A DNA stretch of 64,000 nucleotides from Foliamicus sp965115835 (GTDB taxonomy: Bacteria > Pseudomonadota > Gammaproteobacteria > Steroidobacterales > Foliamicaceae). A model generated the notes under the pieces. The model saw only the letters and a program-made list of their open reading frames with translations, was not told where the DNA came from and did no database searches. Shown here piece by piece: positions 8,064 through 17,229 of the stretch. The DNA lies in contig OZ220471.1 in assembly GCA_965115835.1 (NCBI GenBank), positions 1,116,001 through 1,180,000 of the forward strand. Reading direction: 5' to 3'. Numbering within the stretch: position 1 is the first letter of the stretch; every line of letters begins with the position of its first letter. The translations under genes were made by a program, and so were the position numbers.

Positions 8064-9083
8064 TCACTCCCAGCCCGTCAGGGTGGCGAGCGGATGCACA
8101 TCGCGGATCACCACGACCTGATCCCCGGACAGCTTCTCGAAGGCGATGAAGGCAGCCGCCTCCATCTCGTCGTCGAAGGTTCCCAGACACTCCTCCGTTG
8201 CGACCAGGATTACCGCGAAGCTCGGCGGATACACCGGCATGCCGCGGACATGACCGGAGCGTTCATACGACCGGCGGGCGCAAGTCTCGCAACGAGCTGC
8301 CCCGTGGGAAGGAGCGCCGCAATGCGTGCATCGGCGGGCCGCCCTGCGGCTCCAGTACCGGCGTCGCGAGGCGGCGTTTTTCCGTTCGGGCGAACCGCGC
8401 TCGGCCTCCAGGGCGGAACAGGGCGCACAGCGGGAGCCGCCGTCGCTCGCAGGCCCTCCGCACACTGTGCATAACCGGGCGGCGCGCCGGGCCGCATACA
8501 GTTCGCGCTCGGCGGCTTGGCGAACCTCCCGGCACGGTTCGCATGTTGTGCCGCCGGCGGCGGGCGGACGGCAGCCGCACCGTACGCACACCCCGGCATC
8601 AAGCCGTGCTTGCCGGCGTTTCCGGCTCGCGGCGCGGGCGCTTCTGCGCTTGGCCCGCACATTCTTGCCGCCGTACTTCAGCCCCGCCGACCGCGCTCTG
8701 GCGTACCGGATGCGTTCGGCCTCGCGCCTCTTTTTGGCGCACCATTCGCACAGGCGGCGGGCGGGCTCGGCAGGCTGCTGCCCGCACTTGAGGCACAACC
8801 CCGCCTCACGGCGCCGATCGGCCTGCCGGCGCGCCCGCTCGCGCTCGCAGGCTTTCGCCCGCACGGGATCGCGTCGGGGCTTCCCGGCAGCGCGCAGCCG
8901 GGCGTCTCGCGCACGGTCGGCGGCGCGAGATCGCTCATTGCACGGCTCACAAATACTTCGATCGGGCGCAGGCCGGCGCTTTCCGCACTTCGGGCACAAG
9001 CCGGCGGTGCGCCGTTCGGCAGTACGCCGGGCCACCCGCTCGCGGTCGCGCACCCGACGCATCTCGGGGTTCTTCCAAGGCAT
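8064..9083 (-). CDS. Five-zinc-ribbon protein, copy 1
   Basis: A 339-residue, Arg-rich protein with five CxxC-x(10-14)-CxxC zinc-ribbon knuckles near residues 30-48, 97-115, 166-184, 205-222 and 252-268. Highly basic helical linkers (RARRQADRRREAG) separate them. A differently composed ~50-residue C-terminal part (PSFAVILVATEECLGTFDDE) looks like a separate fold. ATG 9083 (MPWKNPEMRR) has GGAG eight bases upstream. Basic linkers and repeated ribbons suggest nucleic-acid binding, as an inference. A full paralogue lies at 19719-20738. Role in the element unknown. Confidence 0.75.
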   Translation of the reverse strand: MPWKNPEMRRVRDRERVARRTAERRTAGLCPKCGKRRPAPDRSICEPCNERSRAADRARDARLRAAGKPRRDPVRAKACERERARRQADRRREAGLCLKCGQQPAEPARRLCEWCAKKRREAERIRYARARSAGLKYGGKNVRAKRRSARAASRKRRQARLDAGVCVRCGCRPPAAGGTTCEPCREVRQAAERELYAARRAARLCTVCGGPASDGGSRCAPCSALEAERGSPERKNAASRRRYWSRRAARRCTHCGAPSHGAARCETCARRSYERSGHVRGMPVYPPSFAVILVATEECLGTFDDEMEAAAFIAFEKLSGDQVVVIRDVHPLATLTGWE

Positions 9084-9170
9084 GAGGGCATCTCCAGTCT
9101 CGGTGGAAGTCGGGACGGCAGGACACCCTGCCGGCAAAGGACCGGCGGGGCGTTCCAGGGAGCTTGCCCT

Positions 9171-9497
9171 TCAGCCCTTCTGGCGACGCTCCACAAAGAT
9201 GCCCATGGCCCGCCAGCCCCACAGCTGCACCCCGCAATTGCGCTGCTTGATCCCCGTTGCGATGATGATCTCGTCGCGGGCCGGGCGCATCTTCTCGACC
9301 TCTTTCAGCGAGACAATGACCAAGCGCGGCTTGCGCCGTCCTTTCGGTCTGGCGCCGTCGGTCTCGACGGGAACGATGTCGCCGTCCGCTCGGGACAGGT
9401 AGCGCTGAATGACGTAGCGGTCGTCGTCGAGTCCGCTGCCTGTGAAGTGGGTGAGAAAGGTGCGCGCGTCGCCGCGCGGTGCAAGTGCCGCCTGCAT
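9171..9497 (-). CDS. Conserved 108-aa hypothetical protein, copy 1
   Basis: Starts MQAALAPRGDARTFLTHF at ATG 9497, with GAGGAG about eleven bases upstream. It contains RYVIQRYLSRADGDIVPVET, a basic stretch and KPRLVIVSLKEVEKMRPARD, and ends GWRAMGIFVERRQKG. Beta-rich and soluble by composition. It lies 87 bases upstream of the zinc-ribbon gene, same direction. The duplicate at 20827-21153 is nearly identical, so the reading frame is under selection or recently copied. Function unknown. Confidence 0.65.
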   Translation of the reverse strand: MQAALAPRGDARTFLTHFTGSGLDDDRYVIQRYLSRADGDIVPVETDGARPKGRRKPRLVIVSLKEVEKMRPARDEIIIATGIKQRNCGVQLWGWRAMGIFVERRQKG

Positions 9498-9821
9498 CGT
9501 GCCGTGCTCCTCAAGGTCAGGTGAAAGGGAACGGCGGCAGCGACTTCCTCGGGAGCGCGACCGCCGTCCCCCTTCCGGCCAGACTCCGCCTCTCGATGGC
9601 GCAAGGCGACGCAGCGGCGCAGGCAAATGACAGCCCCTGCGACGGCTATGCCTATACCGACTGGCGTGGCGGATGCCCGGCACCAACCATGTTTGTTGGA
9701 ATGGCTGCTGCCACTACCGTCTTGTGCCCCTCGGGAAAGCGCCCAAAGCGCTTCTGTGTGATTACTGGCGAGGCCAGCAATTCCCGCTAACGATGCAGAG
9801 TCGTTCGTTCAGGGCCGGATG

Positions 9822-11563
9822 CCTAGCCCGCATATTTCACCGAATGGGAGAGATGGGGCCTTGAACTGTATAATAATCAGTGTCTTAAATGACCTATACA
9901 GGAGGCCCCAATGGTGACACAGTGTACCCCAAAATCCCTTTCTTTTTCCCCCTCCGGTCGACGTCAGGTAATCGGTCGATTCGATGGCGGTCCGATGACC
10001 TCGGACGCGGGGGGTCTGCTGCTGCGCGAGACGGATTTTCGCATCGGGCTGTCGAGGCGTTTGAAGTCGTGCTTTGCGGACTACCGCAACCCCAACAGTG
10101 TGGAGCACAGGCTGCGGCCATTGCTGGCGCAGCGGGTGATCGGTCTGGCGCTGGGTTACGAGGATCTCAACGACCATGACGAGTTGCGCCGCGATCCGTT
10201 GATGGCGTTGCTGGTGGGGCGCTCGGACGGGACGGGTGCGCGCCGGGCACGCCGTGCGCGTCGGGCACGCCGTCGCAACGGTGACCGTGCGCTGGCCGGT
10301 TCAAGCACCTTGAATCGCCTGGAGTTGGGCGACGAAGGAGCGGCTTGGGATCGCTACAAGCGCATTGTTGGGAACCCGAAGGCGATGGACCGGTTGCTGG
10401 TGGATGTGTTCATGGAGTCTTATGCCAAGCCGCCGGAGGCGATCTGGCTGGATTTGGATGCGACCGACGACCCGCTGCACGGCAATCAGCAGGGGCGATT
10501 TTTCCATGGCTACTATGGGCAGTATTGCTATCTGCCTTTGTATATCTTTTGCGGCGAGCACCTGCTGTGTGCCCGCCTTCGCGAGGCGGATGTGGATCCC
10601 GCCGCCGGCAGCGTGGAAGAGTTGGAGCGGATCGTTGGGCAGATTCGCACAAGGTGGCCGAGCGTTCCCATCGTCGTGCGGGGCGACTCGGGGTTTTGCC
10701 GGGAGGCCATCATGGCCTGGTGCGAGCAACACGGCGTGGAGTATGTCTTGGGGCTGGGAGGCAATGCCCGATTGGTGAAACGGATCGACAAGGCGCTGCG
10801 CAAGTCCCGCGCCCGTCACGTGGCCACCGGGCAGCCGTCGCGGCGATTCCGGTCGTTTCGATACCGCACGCGCAAAACCTGGGGTCGAGCGCGGCGTGTG
10901 GTGGGCAAGGCGGAATGGTTGGCCAAGGGAGCCAACCCACGGTTTGTGGTCACCAGCCTGCCCTGCCAGGTCGCCGGCGCCCAGCATTTGTATGAGGATC
11001 TTTATTGCGCCCGCGGCGAGATGGAGAACCGGATCAAGGAACAGCAACTGGGCCTGTTCGCCGACCGCACCAGCAGCGCCAGCATGCGGGCCAACCAACT
11101 GCGGCTGTACTTTGCCTCGTTCGCCTATGTGCTGATGCAGGGTCTGCGGCGGCTGGGACTGGCCGGTACCGCCTGGGCCAAGGCGCAATGCACCACGATC
11201 CGGTTGCAATGGCTGAAGCTGGCTGCGCGTGTGCGGATCACCGCGCGCAAGGTCTGGCTGTCGTTCTCCGAGTCCTACCCCCGCGCGGAGGCCTTCGGGC
11301 AGATCCTGGAGCGCCTGCGCACCCATCCGCCCTGGCAAGCAACCGGGTAAAGCCCCTTTGCATGCCCTTTTGCCCGGCGAGCACCCTCGCCGATGGCTTC
11401 CTTCGCACGGCATCCGCACCATCCTCCGAAACAGCGCGAAAACTACCGTTTCAACGCTTGCCACCATCCACTCGAAGCCTCGATCAAGGCTGGCTCATCC
11501 CAAAAACCGCCCCCAACGCCAAATTGGGCCTATCCATGCAATTGGTGAAATATGCGGGCTAGG
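9822..11563 (+). mobile_element. IS1380-family insertion sequence, complete
   Basis: Bounded by near-perfect terminal repeats CCTAGCCCGCATATTTCACC (left, from 9822) and its complement (right, to 11563), 1742 bases, with one transposase gene. CCTAG-type ends are typical of IS1380. No clean target duplication is seen: compared with the uninterrupted copy at 39236-39356, the bases ACCCGGGC are missing at the junction. Confidence 0.85.
9911..11350 (+). CDS. IS1380 family transposase
   Basis: A 479-residue DDE transposase. Acidic residues appear in IWLDLDATDDPLHG, in PIVVRGDSGFCRE, and in the Y..RGEMENRIKEQ signature near residue 370 that marks this IS4-related group. ATG 9911 follows an AGGAGG ribosome site. 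Near residue 110 an Arg/Ala-rich run (GARRARRARRARRR) comes from a small in-frame tandem duplication (GTCGGGCACGCC-like units), an oddity that probably does not abolish activity. The frame is intact, so the element may be active. Confidence 0.92.
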   Translation: MVTQCTPKSLSFSPSGRRQVIGRFDGGPMTSDAGGLLLRETDFRIGLSRRLKSCFADYRNPNSVEHRLRPLLAQRVIGLALGYEDLNDHDELRRDPLMALLVGRSDGTGARRARRARRARRRNGDRALAGSSTLNRLELGDEGAAWDRYKRIVGNPKAMDRLLVDVFMESYAKPPEAIWLDLDATDDPLHGNQQGRFFHGYYGQYCYLPLYIFCGEHLLCARLREADVDPAAGSVEELERIVGQIRTRWPSVPIVVRGDSGFCREAIMAWCEQHGVEYVLGLGGNARLVKRIDKALRKSRARHVATGQPSRRFRSFRYRTRKTWGRARRVVGKAEWLAKGANPRFVVTSLPCQVAGAQHLYEDLYCARGEMENRIKEQQLGLFADRTSSASMRANQLRLYFASFAYVLMQGLRRLGLAGTAWAKAQCTTIRLQWLKLAARVRITARKVWLSFSESYPRAEAFGQILERLRTHPPWQATG

Positions 11564-11638
11564 GTTGTGACCATTCAGGCGTTGGACCGGAACTGATTTT
11601 CGAGCATTGTCACGCTTGGCAGGAATTGCTGTGGCGAG

Positions 11639-13538
11639 CAGGACCATTCCAAAGTCGTGGCGAGTCCAGCTCTATGCGCCGAGGTGCAGCGAGATGGTCC
11701 GTGCGTGGTCCGCTGGCGCGTCGGATGCCGTGGTTTCAGCGGCCGAAGCCGCGTCGGGTGATCTGCCGCATTGCGTCGCCCTGTCGGGCGGCGAAGTGGC
11801 GGTGGACTTGCGGCATGTAGTCGAATCGTTCGTCGAGTCGCACGATCAAGATGGCCGCGTTTACGAGGCAAGCGAGGTTGCGGCGGAGACGCTTTGCCTT
11901 GACGCGGTTGCGGTCCTCGTCGTAACTGACGTCTCGCACATAGTGCAGCCGGTTCTCGATCTCCCAATGGCCCCGGTTGAGGCGAAGCAATTCACTCGCC
12001 GATGCCTGTTCCGGCCCCAGCGAGGTGACGCCGTACACGGTTTCGGTCGAGGTGCGCCGGGTGCGCAGGACATGCCGTTCGCGCTCAATGCGGATGGCTT
12101 GGCGGCGGTGAGGCATCGCAACGCAATCGGGCGAGACGAGATCGAGAGGGATCACCCGACAGCGGCGGGTCTCGATGCGTTCATGCCCCTTCTCGACCGT
12201 CTTGTGCCCGGTGGCCGCGACTTGCGCGGCCTCCCAGTCGAGGCCCGAGGTCAGGCCGTCAAGCAGTTCCTGCTGGTTGCCCTTGACCGTCATCAGGTAG
12301 AACCCGCCGCGCTCGGCGATCAATTGCGCCGTCTTGCGCTGCGTGTGCAGGGCGTCGAGCGTCACCACCCGATCCTGGATGTCGAGACGCTGCAGCAGCG
12401 CGCGCGCACCCAGAATCTCGCCGCCAGCCCCGTCGCAGGCCTCCTGACCGCAGACCAGACCGCTGCCGTGCTCGACCACCGCCACCAGCACGCGCTCGCT
12501 GTCCTTGCCCTGGATCCACTCTGCCGCAGTCACCTTGCCGTCAACCGCAACCGCGCCGTGCGGAGACCGGTTCTGCTCAATGAAGCGGCTCAGCGCTTCG
12601 TCGAGCACTTCCGGAGCAACCTGCGACAGCACCCGGTGAAACGAGGTTCGCGACGGCGCGACATAGCGCTTGCGGCTCGGACTCCAGAACGCCCGTACCG
12701 CCGCCAGTTGCGCCTGGGTCAGACGAGCAGCGAACTCCCCGATCGTCACCACCCCGCGCACCCCTGCCAGCTTCGCCGCCAGAGCAATCGAAAAGATCGT
12801 CGCCAACGAGTGGCGGATGCCCCGCGCCTTGCGATACTCCGGCACTTGGCGGAAAAACTCATACAGGCTCCTGAGACGCTCGACCTCCGGCAGTCGCGGC
12901 GGCGCCGCGACCAGCCCCCACTCCTCGTCGTCCTCCGGCTGGCGCAAGGCCGTGCATGCCGACGAGCGCAACTCCCGTATCAGCACCCTCTTCGGCTCGC
13001 CGTGCTCGCGCCAGCCACCCCCCGGAACCCGCGCATAGCCGCGCGTCCTGCCAATCTCCCGCCAGTTGGCGGCACGGTAGCAGGTTCCGCTGAACCGGGC
13101 CGGATCGACGAAGGTCTCCGCCAGCAACACCGGATGGCCGGTCTGCGCCTTCATGTCCTGCGACAGCCGACGCAGCGACAAGCCGAGAACCCGCGAGGCG
13201 AGATTGGGCGCGCGAGCGCCCGGCAGCACCAGAAACCGCGTGTTGTCCGCGACCAGCCGCAGCCGACGAAACTGCTGCTCGCGAGTCCAGCCGATCAGAC
13301 GATCACGCACTCCGACCTTGAACGAACCCGCATGCCAGCCCAGCAGCGCCAGCCAGGTCCCGTCCGGCAACTCCGCGACCTGACGGACACCGCCACCAAC
13401 CAGACCACGAAACCCAAGATAGTGGTGACGGGACATCAGCACATCCCAGCGAGCGGACTCGGCTCGATCCGTCACCGGCCGCACCGACACCTCCGCCAGA
13501 TCGAACCTGGACCAAGCAACTGACATCTCCATCGCCGA
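11639..13538 (-). mobile_element. ISAs1-type element, copy A, left end missing
   Basis: The right end starts at 11639 with CAGGACCATTCCAAAGTCG, and the transposase reads leftward from 13532. Compared with copy C, the 3' untranslated part lacks ~107 bases, lost between two GCGTCGG repeats. The 5' end is missing: at 13539 the terminal repeat of copy B begins only a few bases upstream of the start codon. Without its left end it should not move by itself, but it could supply transposase. Confidence 0.8.
11736..13532 (-). CDS. ISAs1 family transposase with N-terminal DUF4338 (DruA) domain, copy A
   Basis: A 598-residue protein almost identical to copy C. Residues ~20-165 are DUF4338/DruA-like (LMSRHHYLGFRGLVGGG, FLVLPGARAPNLASRVLGL, FSGTCYRAANW). 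Residues ~215-590 are the ISAs1 transposase with catalytic-type AVAVDGKV, VVTLDALHTQRKTAQ and HWEIENRLHYVRD. ATG 13532 (MEMSVAW) is chosen because copy C starts at the same codon. Intact, but its native promoter and left end are gone. Confidence 0.9.
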   Translation of the reverse strand: MEMSVAWSRFDLAEVSVRPVTDRAESARWDVLMSRHHYLGFRGLVGGGVRQVAELPDGTWLALLGWHAGSFKVGVRDRLIGWTREQQFRRLRLVADNTRFLVLPGARAPNLASRVLGLSLRRLSQDMKAQTGHPVLLAETFVDPARFSGTCYRAANWREIGRTRGYARVPGGGWREHGEPKRVLIRELRSSACTALRQPEDDEEWGLVAAPPRLPEVERLRSLYEFFRQVPEYRKARGIRHSLATIFSIALAAKLAGVRGVVTIGEFAARLTQAQLAAVRAFWSPSRKRYVAPSRTSFHRVLSQVAPEVLDEALSRFIEQNRSPHGAVAVDGKVTAAEWIQGKDSERVLVAVVEHGSGLVCGQEACDGAGGEILGARALLQRLDIQDRVVTLDALHTQRKTAQLIAERGGFYLMTVKGNQQELLDGLTSGLDWEAAQVAATGHKTVEKGHERIETRRCRVIPLDLVSPDCVAMPHRRQAIRIERERHVLRTRRTSTETVYGVTSLGPEQASASELLRLNRGHWEIENRLHYVRDVSYDEDRNRVKAKRLRRNLACLVNAAILIVRLDERFDYMPQVHRHFAARQGDAMRQITRRGFGR

Positions 13539-15123
13539 CAGGACCATTCCAAAGTCGTGGCGAGTCCAAGTTCGTGCGCCGAGGTGCAGCGAGATGGTCC
13601 GTGCGTGGTCCGCTGGCGCGTCGGGTAGTCGGGGATTTTGGCAGGCCGGCGCTTTCCGGGCCGTCGGTTCCAGGCTTTTTGGCGGCCCGCGTCGTCGAGT
13701 GACGCAGTTCGGGCAGAGTGGGTGCGTCGTATGCCGTCGTTTCAGTCGCGGCGCCGCCGCGACTGCCGGAGGTCGAGCGTCTCAGGAGCCTGTATGAGTT
13801 TCTCCGCCAAGTGCCGGAATATCGCAAGGCGCGGGGTATCCGCCACTCGTTGGCGACGATCTTTTCGATTGCTCTGGCGGCGAAGCTGGCGGGGGTGCGC
13901 GGGGTGGTGACGATCGGGGAGTTCGCTGCACATCTGACCCAGGCGCAACTGGCGGCGGTGCGGGCGTTTTGGAGTCCCAGCCGCAAGCGCTATGTCGCGC
14001 CGTCGCGAACCTCGTTTTACCGGGTGCTGTCGCAGGTTGCTCCGGAAGTGCTCGACGAAGCGCTGAGCCGCTTCATCGAGCAGAACCGGTCTCCGCACGG
14101 CGCGGTTGCGGTTGACGGCAAGGTGACTGCGGCGGAGTGGATCCAGGGCAAGGACAGCGAGCGCGTGCTGGTGGCGGCGGTCGAGCACGGCAGCGGTCTG
14201 GTCTGCGGTCAGGAGGCCTGCGACGGGGCCGGCGGCGAGATTCTGGGTGCGCGCGCGCTGCTGCAGCGTCTCGACATCCAGGATCGGGTGGTAACGCTCG
14301 ACGCCCTGCACACGCAGCGCAAGACCGCGCAATTGATCGCCGAGCGCGGCGGGTTCTACCTGATGACGGTCAAGGGCAACCAGCAGGAACTGCTCGACGG
14401 CCTGGCCTCGGGCCTCGACTGGGAGGCCGCGCAAGTCGCGGCCACCGAGCACGAGACGGTCGAGAAGGGGCATGGACGCATCGAGACCCGCCGCTGTCGG
14501 GTGATCCCTCTCGATCTCGTCTCGCCCGATTGCGTTGCGATGCCCCACCGCCGCCAAGCCATCCGCATTGAGCGCGAACGGCATGTCCTGCGCACCCGGC
14601 GCACCTCGACCGAAACCGTGTACGGCGTCACCTCGCTGGGGCCGGAACAGGCCTCGGCGAGTGAATTGCTTCGCCTCAACCGAGGCCATTGGGAGATCGA
14701 GAACCGGCTGCACTATGTGCGTGATGTCAGCTACGACGAAGACCGCAACCGCGTCAAGGCAAAGCGTCTGCGCCGCAACCTCGCCTGTCTCGCAAACGCG
14801 GCCATCTCGATCGTGCGACTCGACGAACGATTCGACTACATGTCCCAGGCTCACCGCCACTTCGCCGCCCGACAGGGCGACGCCATGCGACAAGTCACCC
14901 GACGCGGCTTCGGCCGCTGAAACGACGGCATCCGACGCCTCCACTCCGCCCGAACTGCGTCACCCGACGACGCGGGCCGCCAAAAAGCCCAGAACCGACG
15001 GCCCGGAAAGCGCCGGCCTGCCGAAATCCCCGACTACCCGACGCGCCAGCGGACCACATACGGACCATCTCGCTGCGCCTCAGCGCACGAACTTGGACTC
15101 ACCGCGACTTTGGAATGGTCCTG
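13539..15123. mobile_element. ISAs1 derivative, copy B, bounded by two inverted right ends
   Basis: Both boundaries are the right end of the element: CAGGACCATTCC at 13539, and its complement ending at 15123. The ~205-base arms (13539-13743 and 14919-15123) are inverted copies of the region after the transposase stop. The centre holds the ISAs1 transposase domain without DUF4338. The inner junction at ~13744 lies in the near-palindrome GTCGCGGCGCCGCCGCGAC, a possible cause. No target duplication is seen. Confidence 0.75.
13744..14920 (+). pseudogene. ISAs1 transposase domain, N-terminally truncated (copy B)
   Basis: From about 13744 the frame encodes VAAPPRLPEVERLRSLYEF, equivalent to residue ~208 of copies A and C, and runs intact to the same stop as the full protein. 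The catalytic segments AVDGKV, TLDALHTQRK and HWEIENRLH are all present. A short in-frame extension (start 13718, MGASYAVVS) comes from the inverted right end, so a ~400-residue transposase lacking DUF4338 might still be made. Called a pseudogene because the domain order is broken; activity cannot be excluded. Confidence 0.7.
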
Positions 15124-15134
15124 GTGGAACCGGT

Positions 15135-17229
15135 CAGGGCTGTTTCAAAGTCGTGGTCAGATTATTGGCCTGACAGTTTGTTTGCGGTGTACTGGACATT
15201 GAGCGGGTATTCGGTCATGATGGTCGGCGATGGAGATGTCAGTTGCCATGTCCGGGTTCGATCTGGCGGAGGTGTCGGTGCGGCCGGTGACGGATCGAGC
15301 CGAGTCCGCTCGCTGGGATGTACTGATGTCCCGTCACCACTATCTCGGCTTCCGCGGTCTGGTCGGTGGCGGTGTCCGTCAGGTGGCGGAGTTGCCGGAC
15401 GGGACTTGGCTGGCGCTGCTGGGCTGGCATGCGGGTTCATTCAAGGTCGGAGTGCGTGATCGTCTGATCGGCTGGACTCGCGAGCAGCAGTTTCGTCGTC
15501 TGCGTCTGGTTGCGAACAACACGCGGTTTCTGGTGCTGCCGGGCGCTCGGATGCCGAATCTCGCCTCGCGGGTTCTCGGCTTGTCGCTGCGTCGGCTGTC
15601 GCAGGACATGAAGGCGCAGACCGGCCACCCGGTATTGCTGGCGGAGACCTTTGTCGATCCGGCCCGGTTCAGCGGGACCTGCTACCGTGCCGCCAACTGG
15701 CGGGAGATTGGCAGGACGCGCGGCTATGCGCGGGTTCCGGGGGGCGGCTGGCGCGAGCACGGCGAGCCGAAGAGGGTGTTGATACGGGAGTTGCGTTCGT
15801 CGGCATGTGCGGCCTTGCGTCAGCCGCAGGACGATCAGGAATGGGGGCTGGTCGCGGCGCCGCCGCGACTGCCGGAGGTCGAGCGTCTCAGGAGCCTGTA
15901 TGAGTTTCTCCGCCAAGTGCCGGAGTATCGCAAGGCGCGGGGCATCCGCCACTCGTTGGCGACGATCTTTTCGATTGCTCTGGCGGCGAAGCTGGCGGGG
16001 GTGCGCGGGGTGGTGACGATCGGGGAGTTCGCTGCTCGTCTGACCCAGGCGCAACTGGCGGCGGTGCGGGCGTTCTGGAGTCCGAGCCGCAAGCGCTATG
16101 TCGCGCCGTCGCGAACCTCGTTTCACCGAGTGCTGTCGCAGGTTGCTCCGGAAGTGCTCGACGAAGCGCTGAGCCGCTTCATTGAGCAGAACCGGTCTCC
16201 GCACGGCGCGGTTGCGGTTGACGGCAAGGTGACTGTGGCCGAGTGGATACAGGGCAAGGACAGCGAGCGCGTGCTGGTGGCGGCGGTCGAGCACGGCAGC
16301 GGTCTGGTCTGCGGTCAAGAGGCCTGCGACGGGGCCGGCGGCGAGATTCTGGGTGCGCGCGCGCTGCTGCAGCGTCTCGACATCCGGGATCGGGTGGTGA
16401 CGCTCGACGCCCTGCACACGCAGCGCAAGACGGCGCAGTTGATCGCCGAGCGCGGCGGGTTCTACCTGATGACGGTCAAGGGCAACCAGCAGGAACTGCT
16501 TGACGGTCTGGCCTCCGGCCTCGACTGGGAGGCCGCGCAAGTCGCGGCCACCGAGCACGAGACGGTCGAGAAGGGGCATGGACGCATCGAAACCCGCCGC
16601 TGTCGGGTGATCCCTCTCGATCTCGTCTCGCCCGATTGCGTTGCGATGCCTCACCGCCGCCAAGCCATCCGCATTGAGCGCGAGCGGCATGTCCTGCGCA
16701 CCCGGCGCACCTCGACCGAAACCGTGTACGGCGTCACCTCGCTGGGGCCGGAACAGGCATCGGCGAGTGAATTGCTTCGCCTCAACCGAGGCCATTGGGA
16801 GATCGAGAACCGGCTGCACTATGTGCGTGATGTCAGCTACGACGAAGACCGCAACCGCGTCAAGGCAAAGCGTCTGCGCCGCAACCTCGCCTGCCTCGCA
16901 AACGCCGCCATCTCGATCGTGCGACTTGACGAACGATTCGACTACATGCCCCAGGCTCACCGCCACTTCGCCGCCCGACAGGGCGACGCCATGCGACAAG
17001 TCACACGACGCGGCTTCCGCCGCTGAAACCACGGCATCCGACGCACCCACTCTGCCCGAACGGCGTCACGCGACGACGCGGGCCGCCAAAAAGCCCGGAA
17101 CCGACGGCCCGGAAAGCGCCGGCCTGCCGAAATCCCCGACTACCCGACGCGCCAGCGGATCACGCACGGACCATCTCGCTGCACCTCGGCGCACGAACTT
17201 GGACTCACCACGACTTTGGAATGGTCCTG
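15135..17229 (+). mobile_element. ISAs1-type element, copy C, complete with 10-bp target duplication
   Basis: Left end CAGGGCTGTTTCAAAGTCG (15135) and the complement of CAGGACCATTCCAAAGTCG (to 17229) are imperfect terminal repeats, 2095 bases apart. TGGAACCGGT flanks both ends exactly (15125-15134 and 17230-17239). A 10-bp duplication fits ISAs1 habits and indicates that this is the most recent insertion in the cluster. Confidence 0.88.
15230..17026 (+). CDS. ISAs1 family transposase with N-terminal DUF4338 (DruA) domain, copy C
   Basis: A 598-residue two-domain protein. DUF4338 covers residues ~20-165: LMSRHHYLGFRGLVG, WHAGSFKVGVRDRLIGW, LRLVANNTRFLVLPG, CYRAANWREIGRTRG. The ISAs1 DDE domain covers ~215-590, with D331 in AVAVDGKV, D393 in VVTLDALHTQRK and Glu in HWEIENRLH. 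DUF4338 is the domain of DruA in Druantia antiphage systems, but here it is clearly part of a transposase. ATG 15230 starts 95 bases inside the left end. All frames are open. Confidence 0.92.
   Translation: MEMSVAMSGFDLAEVSVRPVTDRAESARWDVLMSRHHYLGFRGLVGGGVRQVAELPDGTWLALLGWHAGSFKVGVRDRLIGWTREQQFRRLRLVANNTRFLVLPGARMPNLASRVLGLSLRRLSQDMKAQTGHPVLLAETFVDPARFSGTCYRAANWREIGRTRGYARVPGGGWREHGEPKRVLIRELRSSACAALRQPQDDQEWGLVAAPPRLPEVERLRSLYEFLRQVPEYRKARGIRHSLATIFSIALAAKLAGVRGVVTIGEFAARLTQAQLAAVRAFWSPSRKRYVAPSRTSFHRVLSQVAPEVLDEALSRFIEQNRSPHGAVAVDGKVTVAEWIQGKDSERVLVAAVEHGSGLVCGQEACDGAGGEILGARALLQRLDIRDRVVTLDALHTQRKTAQLIAERGGFYLMTVKGNQQELLDGLASGLDWEAAQVAATEHETVEKGHGRIETRRCRVIPLDLVSPDCVAMPHRRQAIRIERERHVLRTRRTSTETVYGVTSLGPEQASASELLRLNRGHWEIENRLHYVRDVSYDEDRNRVKAKRLRRNLACLANAAISIVRLDERFDYMPQAHRHFAARQGDAMRQVTRRGFRR

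Larger units (their letters stand above)
7517..9606 (-). repeat. Backbone duplication, copy 1 (ssb start to upstream of 108-aa gene)
   Basis: This ~2.1 kb block aligns colinearly with 19167-21262, at offset 11650-11656, with frequent substitutions and a few small indels. It covers the first ssb codons, the MFAPDTDYD gene, the zinc-ribbon gene and the 108-residue gene. Both copies keep the reading frames open, so both have been under selection or have diverged recently. Similarity stops inside ssb on one side and just upstream of the 108-aa gene on the other. Confidence 0.85.
9775..11631. mobile_element. MITE (about 117 bp) interrupted by IS1380
   Basis: Left end CAGCAATTCCCGCTAACG (from 9775) and right end GCTTGGCAGGAATTGCTG (to 11631) are imperfect inverted repeats. 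Removing the IS1380 element leaves ~117 bases that match 39236-39356 along their length. TGGCGAG occurs at 9766-9772 just outside the left end and at 11632-11638 directly after the right end, a plausible target duplication. There is no coding capacity, so it would depend on a transposase with the same terminal repeat. Confidence 0.7.

Noticed and set aside
11607..13523. Plus-strand frame of ~640 codons opposite ISAs1 copy A
   Set aside because: Antisense of the transposase; GC-rich codons keep it open. The same shadow occurs at 13742-14944 and 15437-17050 opposite copies B and C.
11736..17026. Druantia defence system suggested by DruA domains
   Set aside because: The DUF4338 domains are fused to transposases within insertion sequences, and no DruB-E or other Druantia gene is present.
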